From positions 1 to 64,000 of the forward strand of contig CAWHVV010000019.1 of the NCBI GenBank assembly GCA_963832945.1: 64,000 nt of DNA, in the 5' to 3' direction. This document shows, one piece after another, positions 59,501-64,000 of this stretch. The stretch's first letter is position 1. Each line of letters starts with the position of its first letter. Under the pieces are notes generated by a model, which saw only the letters and a program-made list of their open reading frames with translations, did not search any database and was not told the origin of the DNA. The position numbers and the translations under genes are program-made. This stretch comes from JAFEDN01 sp963832945 (GTDB taxonomy: Bacteria > Pseudomonadota > Gammaproteobacteria > Coxiellales > Coxiellaceae).

Positions 59501-61401
59501 CGGTATCCAGGAATCAGCAAACGATTTTTGATGCTATGTAGTCGTTGTAATTCAATTATCGATGCATCGTTTGTTTTTTCTTCCCAAATTTCATGCTGGG
59601 AATGTCGTTGATGATGCTGTCGCCAACGTAATTGATAAAGATCGGCGACAGCAGTCTGCAAATCCTGCGCGACATTGGGCGCGATTAATTTGTTATCGCT
59701 CAGGAAAGTGATGGCCTCATTGGTAGAACCTGGGGTTTTACCGTAATATAAAGACAGATGATGCAGCAGATAGATTAAAGGTTCCCAGTAATTCTGTTTG
59801 AGATGAATCGGGAGTTTTTGCCGGGATTCTTTCATCTCCTGTTCACACCGGAAAAATTTATCGCACGATTGTAAATGTAGACAGGCGATTTGTTGCATCA
59901 CTGTAGCGGCATTTGTAAAAGATGGTGATGCGGTAAATAAATTTTTTAATTCCTGTCGATAAGTGGCAAACAGGGTATCACCATCAATGCCATACAGGTA
60001 TTGCGCATTCAGCAATGAGTAACATAGTTTATCGGCTGTGTGAGATTCTGAGCGTATCGTGGCGATCAATTGTGCAGGCGTTTTTCGCAATTCCGGTTCG
60101 CCGGGATGTCCCTTGGTAATGCCGTCTTCATCCAGGCGCAGGCCGGCGCTTTCGCCAAGGCTGATCATTTTGAATTGAAAATAATCGTACCAGGCTGTTA
60201 AATAGCGGTTTTCCGCCCTGGAATCATCATTATTCCAGACAGCGTGTTTTTCGTCTCCAACCAGGCACACGGCTTCGAAATCAGAGTAGGGTAACACTTC
60301 CCGGCGACTGAACGAACCTAATGTTAAAAAACAAAAAGAAAGCTGGCCGGGAGGCGGACCTAATAATCGCGTGCACTCCTCCATCATGGTTTTTATCAGT
60401 GCATGGGATTTCTGACTGTAAATTTCAGCGGCGGACAGGCGAGGCTTGGGATCCTTGCCTAATTTTTTTATGTCCGCCAATTCCAGCTCAAGATCCTGGC
60501 GATGCTGGAAAAGAGTGGCGCGGTAACGCTGCCAGTCACCTATTGTTTCGAAATCATAAGGGGCGTCTCCCAATATTTTCTGACTGGCGGACAATAACAG
60601 GCGCAATAATTGTTGTTGCCATTCAGGCTGGCGCGGAGCGCTTTGTTGCAAAGTATAAAGAAAATGCCAGGCGAGACTGCTATCCCTGGCCTGCATTAAA
60701 CGTCGCGTCACATTCGTGATGGCTGTTTGCAACGCTGTCCATTTGGCCTCTGATGGTTCCAGGGTCGAGTCAGGCGCATAGCGACATTGATGGCCTGTCA
60801 AAAGATTCAGGCTGATCTGATAAATAAATTCCATTTCCAGTTGGCTAATATCCGCTGCGCGCTCGCGCACTTTGTGTTCATTTAAAATTTTATCATCCTG
60901 GGTAATTTGCCAGGACTCCAAAAAATCTCGGAGCGACAGGATCATGTTGCCGGGTGTGCCTAACGATTGTTGATGATTGCGTTTGGATTCATCCAGTTTA
61001 TCCTCAAAATTAAATTTCCCCGCATGACCTTTGGCAGCGAGGTGATCGCTCAATAAAGTAGTAAACTCACCGGAACGCAGTTTGATAAGACGAATAATCC
61101 AGTCATGATAACGGCGAGCGGTATTGCCATATCCCAGGGAAGTCAAATATTCAGTAACGGGCATTACCAGGGCAAAGAGGTCAGGTGTGGAAAGTTGGGG
61201 AATATCCGCTTTTTCCACGTTGGTGAGTAAAACCGACAGATGCTGCAATAATAGCAAACGCGTCGATGGAGCGTCTGATCGCGTTTTCTCTGTAATAAGC
61301 TTGTCAAGCAGAGTGCGGGTATTGCTAATTAAATTTTCGATGACCTGCGAGAGATCAGTCTCCGGGGGTGATAAACTGATACCGCGGACTTCCTGTTTCA
61401 T
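50539..61401 (-). CDS. Giant 3620-aa multidomain ankyrin protein (nucleotidyltransferase-like, kinase-like, LRR, ~40 ankyrin units)
   Basis: An uninterrupted 10.9-kb gene. A helical N-terminus is followed at about residues 345-385 by a nucleotidyltransferase-like motif GSFSRREVLPYSDFE, as in GlnD/DUF294 enzymes. At about 940-990, HPEDGTPHNFVV and then LIGIDNDHHFV resemble the catalytic and metal-binding loops of PI3/PI4-kinase or HipA-like kinases; this is inference. Residues ~1315-1430 are leucine-rich repeats (LKGCRHLESISLIAPKLESL). From ~1560 to ~3070 come about 40 ankyrin units, mostly in 69-residue pairs (NTPFLEAAYRGNAQFM, KYGKTALHLAVEKNHDSVLEL). A charged, helical linker interrupts them near 2190-2260. 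The last ~550 residues are unrecognised. No signal peptide. Such architectures are typical of translocated host-interaction proteins; no substrate can be named. Confidence 0.9.
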   Translation of the reverse strand: MKQEVRGISLSPPETDLSQVIENLISNTRTLLDKLITEKTRSDAPSTRLLLLQHLSVLLTNVEKADIPQLSTPDLFALVMPVTEYLTSLGYGNTARRYHDWIIRLIKLRSGEFTTLLSDHLAAKGHAGKFNFEDKLDESKRNHQQSLGTPGNMILSLRDFLESWQITQDDKILNEHKVRERAADISQLEMEFIYQISLNLLTGHQCRYAPDSTLEPSEAKWTALQTAITNVTRRLMQARDSSLAWHFLYTLQQSAPRQPEWQQQLLRLLLSASQKILGDAPYDFETIGDWQRYRATLFQHRQDLELELADIKKLGKDPKPRLSAAEIYSQKSHALIKTMMEECTRLLGPPPGQLSFCFLTLGSFSRREVLPYSDFEAVCLVGDEKHAVWNNDDSRAENRYLTAWYDYFQFKMISLGESAGLRLDEDGITKGHPGEPELRKTPAQLIATIRSESHTADKLCYSLLNAQYLYGIDGDTLFATYRQELKNLFTASPSFTNAATVMQQIACLHLQSCDKFFRCEQEMKESRQKLPIHLKQNYWEPLIYLLHHLSLYYGKTPGSTNEAITFLSDNKLIAPNVAQDLQTAVADLYQLRWRQHHQRHSQHEIWEEKTNDASIIELQRLHSIKNRLLIPGYRMLSHWLSRHEWPADPFAAYWNENLPVWLEAKSLDEARIDRVIDFLCSAQITSLIIYQQAYRKIIDIWQISSLKTREFTKYYYDRLCAQLKTAGLSLTQYLAIIKAVGDTPLPDGTRWWRIDEELRWRKGLAAHWLIADSPEDLLAEIVHYQQKKIPLMWANVLPALLFGDEKKSIAPTTRQLVKATVAEKLIDSSGNWRATSGLPGRRPVIAYPNKYSPDFYIKPLPELPGIEYAVHALSQRCMGEATANSQLITLMFTDYKKTPLSQHPHAYPVLVSEAITQAETLAGHHFETALLAENRSTATNPPSMQARLDPFHFTQWFFLSLLIHPEDGTPHNFVVIQTSGGQYRLIGIDNDHHFVRPFLSGWLSGDSAFRDVCTENKSPIPADPNAQQLLQVKTILYCLDQMQAPLDQQAIDAYLAMDLAALIQTWLEDLAQWDQRHQSLLAKDQNYFLEGSCEQFSYIRPIFGSQTMNRLYQTGERLRRFLLDREQSSMTHLECLRQIHPLIGRRYLPLHEHGFKKRSPIGRFKYLTDELKKIRSQRLPSSLSGRDILERMEGLSGEESLLEQIRNQKAYHPDEALKQLRRRLEEKKPLEQKKAEIQTGSVSPVKLIELFNKEVLLPAHRAEILKVVPFARIAKEDHSAIFQSLYGQDYEALDISEVRGLSRWNWNQIFLENVNLQRLSIKNCSGVRDPLLVGLSERCMALADLTLNNVSIIRVERSGLLGFFPEALYWPLLRRLDLKGCRHLESISLIAPKLESLYASDCPRLHTVSINSDILRRLDLTGAAALNQLQLTGRASGWQSDWGIPAFEDQQLLPQFQRAWFMLKLAILFRSQAYGLIDAPQAHYWLDKYLKLLPENSILKRLPEPTDKIKLLIAYLCVSSNDFLGWKPAFSEAAFNLPKLKIFNESKEESQILPIDEKDKHARELFLYLAQEGYINELKLLSATLFPDKNIWAQQDKSGNTAMHLAIIEERDSLLEFICQQRAISIQIANNAGHTPFLLIATCGEVKFMKKLLEAFPEEKLWTQQKNGQTALHLAVIYNRDSVLELACQQQAISINLAGYDSMTPFLNAAYHGNVKFMRRLLEAFPKENLWAQKNAYHDTALHLALENNHDPVLELIFQQLIISINMVTGRRDNTPFLEAAYQGKIKFMHRLLEAFQEAKLWGQQNKYGETALHLAIQKNQDSVLELACQQRVISIQIATAHTGNTPFLEAASLGKIQFMQKLLEAFPKEKLWMQQNKSGKTAFHLAVEKKHDAVLELLFKHRAIPIHVASGDLDNTPFLEAAYCGDTQFMQKLLKDYSQEKLWAQQNKYGKTALHLAVEKNHDSVLELACQQHTISILMTEDNMGNTPFLEAAYGGKVQFMQKLLEAYPEEKLWIQQNKYGKSAFHLAQENNHDSVLELACQHRAIFIQIASGDLGNTPFLEAAYRGNAQFMQQLLKAYPEEKLWAQKNKDGKTAFYLALDKNHDSVLELACQHRAIPIQFATGNIGNTPFLEAAYRGNAQFMEKLLNAYPEEKLWAQRNIYGKTALYLALDKNHDSVLELARQHRTIPIPGLSTSTEDPKSVEQLPILIAYRDDLTRKLDGRQRHSKLEKELETTDGMIKKIEDKLKEPSSQKWTTPIPIQVASGYLGNTPFLEAAYRDNVQFMQKLLEVYSEEKLWRHQNKNGDTALHLAVQYNYDSVLELACQQHAISIQIAEIYLGNTPFLEAATLGKVQFMEKLLKAYPEEKLWAQQNKDGDTAFHLALKRNYDSVLELALQHRTSLTQARDSKGRTPFLYLAHCRNVNWMQHLLNTFPEERLWEHQDNDGNTAFHQALAENNLSVLELASQQGPIPIHIKNSFGRTPFLEAAYYGRVNWMQLMLDTFPYGKLWEQQDGDGNNVIQLALRQDHDSILKFVAQKRSILIHEKDKTHDLTPFLYAALANNVNWMQRLLTAFPEEKLWHQQDESGKTAVHLAMWLDCNSVLEFACQQRDMPIQIKDRILGYTPFFLASFLGQTQWMRFMLDTFPDEKLWTQQDKYENTAFHKGLWENNEFVFEMALKEGAASINIKNVHGRTPFLEAAFRNRPDLMKRMLDAFKEEKLWEQQDSDGNTAFHLAVQSNQISVLKLALQKGVDPTHIKNFCGRTPFLEAAYYGKVDGMQRLLSAYPQQNLWEHTDKNNNTIAHLALMQSEDSTIDFCLNNSDPSLLKKTNYFGYSLLHVAAEFNRIKWFAPLVCIFGLAVDQMDTIGTTPAMLAACYGHLEALKLLDALEANLSLVDAYGDTAFAIAKYNNRDEVIQWLIAESYLYPHQEIKGNSTTVKMVPEVTESLLNSDIGIATRYGDLKTIIALLGENALINKIDAQGDTPLLTAVRYGQVNLLEWFHRRGADLYVKTVNGQNPLQLAVAVNQCQSAWYLIDHAGFSINQLDENEKTILMQAAQLGHERLVLEILHRYPQSFAYSGDKALFIAAVEGHAKIVNRLLKAWGRFKVPVSFSSHHWKNALRLSHTLINDYDIAALISDQSIASRLEHLYLDNSQAAGKTLQALETLLNNNTGLWQCTYPAIWQEPQYAIQFASVQKSIQRNHYKLWSAQWQLLLGVTTCLIKLAPIIVLPRMSGQILQQVVSWLDWPLINWRFSQAIDILQTYRLLTPESTVIDFSHPEFIVEERKNQQKIQNSFDVAIDLSRDKLIEFALNPQLESIHRQLLAPEIRTAAVIRAMLINIRDYKEQSIQKRSNTLMKLFYLFDIAREFHKSHVQSLNADSIEIPTIASLKQFALPDVNPNSEIQTIVNDYVDAHEQINEQITHLNNLLGHTDGEHLTLNEFRQFFSIAQNCEIYQEAYQLFSEFNQKILEKEQLLNEYCNQPTVYQKYVSTYSGDDFNDEKPWFAFQANAQRSLTNTSMIDIAARCKKQTIRIYQQKNKQWNEIYRTEEQKGESLCIEYHRTKRRILWPFVALRPNPKYNTAIKSMLLAQFGLFQKSSTTKSGDDHLHSVSKIICDYL
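53050..56700 (-). repeat. Tandem 207-bp repeats within the giant gene
   Basis: Sixteen units of about 69 codons, each with a TPF(L/F) ankyrin and a following AF-x-L/ALHLA ankyrin, lie in tandem. Units between about 54280 and 56100 are the most alike at DNA level: GGCGTGTT(A/G)CCC recurs at about 207-base steps. The outer units have diverged. This points to recent unit duplication in the middle of the array. Confidence 0.8.
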
Positions 61402-61421
61402 ATATCATCCATGGGATGCTT

Positions 61422-61610
61422 TTAGACAAGATTCATATTTGTCGCGGTAGTATTATTATTTTTTTTATTTTTATCTTTATCTTTATCTGGGTGCGACTGC
61501 GGGAGAGAGAACACACTTACTCTACTTTCGGCAACAAACGTCGGCATCCGCTCTTCATCATCAATTTCTAACAGAGTTTTGGCTTCATCAGCATCAGCTT
61601 TCTTTTTCAT
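61422..61610 (-). CDS. Small 62-aa protein upstream of the giant gene
   Basis: No family recognised. The N-terminus is charged (MKKKADADEAKTLLEIDDEE) and the C-terminus is DKDKDKNKKNNNTTATN, encoded by a GATAAA-type microsatellite (about 61464-61490). It ends 20 bases before the giant gene's ATG and starts nine bases after the 108-aa ORF, so the three probably form one transcript. AGGGAGTTATAT before the ATG is a good ribosome site. It could be a leader or a small partner protein. Confidence 0.5.
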   Translation of the reverse strand: MKKKADADEAKTLLEIDDEERMPTFVAESRVSVFSLPQSHPDKDKDKNKKNNNTTATNMNLV

Positions 61611-61619
61611 ATAACTCCC

Positions 61620-61946
61620 TCATTTAGAAAAATAACTCGAATGTTTCTCATAAAGCTTTTGAGCATAATCGCTATCCCTAATTTTTTCAAGACTAAACTT
61701 TTTTTCCAATTCATTACGGAAAAACGATAACCTGAACATAATATCATGCTTTTTCTCAGGATCAAAATGGCTGAACCCGTGAATATGCCTTCCGATTATT
61801 CCAAAAGATGTATATGCCCACCAGGCTTCCCACGATGGAGGATTTTCATTTTTATGGCGATTCCACTTGTCTACTATTCTGGTTAGAATACAGTACATTA
61901 AAATACTGCCCGTACAAAATTCTCTGCACTTCTTTTTATTTTTCAA
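61620..61946 (-). CDS. Hypothetical 108-aa (or longer) protein
   Basis: No family recognised. The sequence is rich in Trp/Phe/His/Lys (NPPSWEAWWAYTSFGIIGRH, then HGFSHFDPEKKHD) and probably helical. The only usual start is TTG 61946, but the frame stays open and coding-like for about 35 more codons upstream (ELYHNLASVTERVNFDKF), back to a TAA near 62053. GAGGAT lies just before that TAA, so initiation at a rare codon (ACG) or a lost start base is possible. It heads the set 108-aa, 62-aa, giant gene. Confidence 0.45.
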   Translation of the reverse strand: MKNKKKCREFCTGSILMYCILTRIVDKWNRHKNENPPSWEAWWAYTSFGIIGRHIHGFSHFDPEKKHDIMFRLSFFRNELEKKFSLEKIRDSDYAQKLYEKHSSYFSK

Positions 61947-62205
61947 TTTGTCTTTTTCACGATTAACAGATTCGGAAAAATCGCAAATTTCCTGAAATTT
62001 GTCAAAATTAACGCGTTCGGTTACAGATGCCAGATTATGGTATAATTCCGTTTATTATCCTCGTAGTGAAAAACGACGGTTAATAAGAAGGTGTTTTTCC
62101 ACTTCCCTGGAACTAAAAACTATCACGCTAATTTAACCAATGCAAGACTAAAAATACGCTTGCATTACCGGAAAAAGGATGTTATTTTTTTCAAACTGCA
62201 TTGGA

Positions 62206-62235
62206 TTGACGGCAATTTTTTAAGGGAAATTATAT
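62206..62235 (+). promoter_or_regulatory. Putative promoter of the PP2C-like gene
   Basis: TTGACG at 62206-62211 and TTATAT at 62230-62235 with an 18-base spacer. The -10 is only about 11 bases before ATG 62247, so the mRNA would be nearly leaderless unless another promoter is used. The rest of the ~300-bp divergent region 61947-62246 holds the possible 5' extension of the 108-aa ORF and nothing else I can name. Confidence 0.4.
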
Positions 62236-62246
62236 ATGGAAATGAT

Positions 62247-64000
62247 ATGAAACACATTACCTCATCCTCCAAAACGACAGATAAAATGAATGCTTATCTG
62301 CAAGGACATTGGCCTGTTATTACTTCTTCTCATCAATACGGCGAAAATAATCAGATCATGCGCCGCGCCCGGCGGTGGGCAGATGAAATACGTGGACAAC
62401 TGAATTTGTTGCCGGTATTGGAGCGGACTGAAATCATCGAAAGTTTGGCGTCTGTCTGGCAACAACGGCGCAATGAATCTGTCGCACAGACACATTATGC
62501 TGCTTTTAAAACCATTTTAACGGGACCCTCGCAGCATTGGCAGGAACGATTGCTGGGAATGCGCTGGGCGCCACATCTACGCATTCATCACGCGCCGGTT
62601 GCTTATAATGCAGACTCAAAAATTTCTCTGCGGGAATCCGGACGGCAAAAATTATTTGATGAACGGCAGTCAACCCTGGGCGCTTTAGCCGGCAGCAGTT
62701 TTTGTCAATTTACCGGGAATGATTCACTCACGCTCAAAAGCAGTCAGGTACTGGATGGCGCGTTCAGTGCTACCGTGTTCGACGCAGACGGAAATCACAG
62801 CGGTTTTGTGTTAGGTCTGGGCGATGGCGCCGGCGGACACCTGGGTGATATTAACCAGGATCGCGCCATTGGACGCACCGCTTATTTTGCCGGCAAACAG
62901 GCGGCACGATTATTGGCGGCGTTTCCCAATGCACAGGCTATTACTTCGCAGGCGCTGGAGATTGTGCGACAGGTATCCACAACCGTATCCCGGAAAACGG
63001 ATCCATATAAAGAAAGCACCACTTTGATCGCGATCCGCGGATTTTGGAAACCCGGCGCTTCGACGATTTCGGTAGTGGGATTTCATGTCGGCGATTCCAT
63101 GCTGTGGTACTGGCATCCCGCTACTGAAAAAGCCTTTATATTAGCGCCTGCCAAACAGTGGGAAAGCCCAAAGGGCCAGCAGGCCACCGCCTTATTGCCG
63201 GATGCTTATCAGGCTCAGGAAGTTCATCTGATTGACTGGAAGTTGCCGGCAGACGGCGTATTTTTTGCCTGTTCCGATGGATGGTATGAAGCACTGGAAA
63301 TGAAAGTCGAACGGGAAAAAGATTCCAAATTGGGATTCATCCGTACTTTAATTCCCGATGAAAAAGCGCTTTCCATACGTCTAAAAAAATATGATCCTGA
63401 GCAGCCGATAACCGTCTGGTTACGCCAGTTATGGCAGGACGCTCTTGAAATTCAGGATCAGCAACGAGAGCAATTGCACGCCGCCGCTACCCTGGCAACC
63501 CAAACTTATGCTCAAAATTTACAGGCGCTCAGAGCGGCGGAAGAAAAGGCGAAAAACAGCGAGGATCCTGAACCGCTGCTTGCCTTGCGTCAGGATTCCG
63601 ATTATCAGGCGTTAAAACGCGCTGTCGATGAAAGCGCGGCGAAACTTTCACAGTCGCGTATGGGTGATGATGTGCTGGCGGTCGCGTGGGCGTGGCCCCG
63701 CCTGATGCCGGCGAAAATTCGCGAAGAAATTAAAGATATAAAATCTGAAATCCCGGAATTTCCGTGGACTCATCCGCATATTGAGGCTTCTAAAAAACAG
63801 ATAGCTGAACTGAATGAGGAGAAAGAACAGTTAATATCTGAACACAGAATGAATGACGACGTTTTGCCCGATTCACAGGAAAAAATTGATACCCGAATCA
63901 GTCTGCTCAATGAGCAAATTAGATATATCAAAAAATTTCCCAATCCGTTATACCAGTTACTGCGCCCCGTCATTGAAAAGGAATTGCAGACAGAAAAGGA
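62247..64000 (+). CDS. PP2C-like serine/threonine phosphatase domain protein (partial, runs off window)
   Basis: Open from ATG 62247 to the window edge (584 codons). PPM/PP2C-type motifs occur in order: FVLGLGDGAGGHLGD near residue 190, ESTTLIAIRGF near 255, VVGFHVGDSMLWYW near 275, VFFACSDGWYEAL near 340 and GDDVLAVAWAW near 475. A long charged helical insertion (about 400-465) interrupts the last two. After the domain comes a coiled-coil-like segment (AELNEEKEQLISEHRM). PP2C enzymes remove phosphate from Ser/Thr with two Mn/Mg ions. It has no signal peptide. The ATG overlaps the stop of a five-codon ORF (ATG GAA ATG ATA TGA, 62236-62250). It diverges from the giant gene set. Confidence 0.8.
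   Translation, partial: MKHITSSSKTTDKMNAYLQGHWPVITSSHQYGENNQIMRRARRWADEIRGQLNLLPVLERTEIIESLASVWQQRRNESVAQTHYAAFKTILTGPSQHWQERLLGMRWAPHLRIHHAPVAYNADSKISLRESGRQKLFDERQSTLGALAGSSFCQFTGNDSLTLKSSQVLDGAFSATVFDADGNHSGFVLGLGDGAGGHLGDINQDRAIGRTAYFAGKQAARLLAAFPNAQAITSQALEIVRQVSTTVSRKTDPYKESTTLIAIRGFWKPGASTISVVGFHVGDSMLWYWHPATEKAFILAPAKQWESPKGQQATALLPDAYQAQEVHLIDWKLPADGVFFACSDGWYEALEMKVEREKDSKLGFIRTLIPDEKALSIRLKKYDPEQPITVWLRQLWQDALEIQDQQREQLHAAATLATQTYAQNLQALRAAEEKAKNSEDPEPLLALRQDSDYQALKRAVDESAAKLSQSRMGDDVLAVAWAWPRLMPAKIREEIKDIKSEIPEFPWTHPHIEASKKQIAELNEEKEQLISEHRMNDDVLPDSQEKIDTRISLLNEQIRYIKKFPNPLYQLLRPVIEKELQTEK

Overview
The window looks like a chromosomal segment of a Legionellales-type gammaproteobacterium (Legionella/Coxiella/Aquicella relatives). 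The basis is a gammaproteobacterial tRNA-fMet–rimP–nusA–infB–rbfA–truB block together with eukaryote-style proteins: an F-box/ankyrin protein and a 3620-residue nucleotidyltransferase/kinase-like/LRR/ankyrin protein. It also holds a wzb-wza-wzc exopolysaccharide locus and many small dispersed inverted-repeat elements. The genus is inference; no rRNA lies in the window.

Layout. 0.2–7.5 kb is a decaying accessory region: a frameshifted DJ-1/PfpI protein, a frameshifted lipoprotein, an inverse autotransporter with a beta-helix passenger, a deleted AAA ATPase, and an F-box/ankyrin gene split by a 205-bp MITE-like element. 7.6–32.4 kb is surface polysaccharide: a YejM-like sulfatase, then a rightward set (heparinase-like protein, wecC, two-domain oxidoreductase, asnB) and a leftward, tightly overlapping operon (wzb, wza, wzc, wecB, second two-domain oxidoreductase, second heparinase-like protein, GT4, wzx, GT4, wzy). 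wecB and wecC together should make UDP-ManNAcA, Wzx flips and Wzy polymerises the repeat unit, and Wza/Wzb/Wzc export it and control chain length. 32.5–39.8 kb carries an MFS pump, a GH63/MGH1-like glycosidase, pirin, Ohr, a YbgC-like thioesterase and an unrecognised 343-aa protein with an acidic C-terminus. 40.0–46.2 kb is the translation/transcription block. 46.2–48.0 kb is a repeat-rich scar with a GNAT gene, palindromes, an MFS remnant and a VapC/antitoxin pair. Then come radA, an SGNH/GDSL hydrolase, the giant gene (50.5–61.4 kb, minus strand) with two small upstream ORFs, and a divergent PP2C-like phosphatase gene that runs off the right edge.

The main signals beyond ordinary annotation are five. 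(1) The giant multidomain protein sits divergent from a PP2C-like gene. (2) A family of ~205-bp elements with 15-bp terminal inverted repeats, one copy flanked by a 9-bp direct repeat, repeatedly forms gene edges: it breaks the F-box/ankyrin gene, supplies the rbfA stop and the truB Shine-Dalgarno, and supplies the asnB Shine-Dalgarno. (3) Five single-base +G frameshifts occur, four of them packed into 1.3 kb of rimP-nusA, although the 10.9-kb giant ORF is intact. (4) A ~1.2-kb cassette separates a divergent 58-bp copy of the asnB start from asnB itself. (5) Two near-identical sigma70-type promoters lie in front of wecC and asnB. I saw no CRISPR array, rRNA, phage module or full transposase gene.
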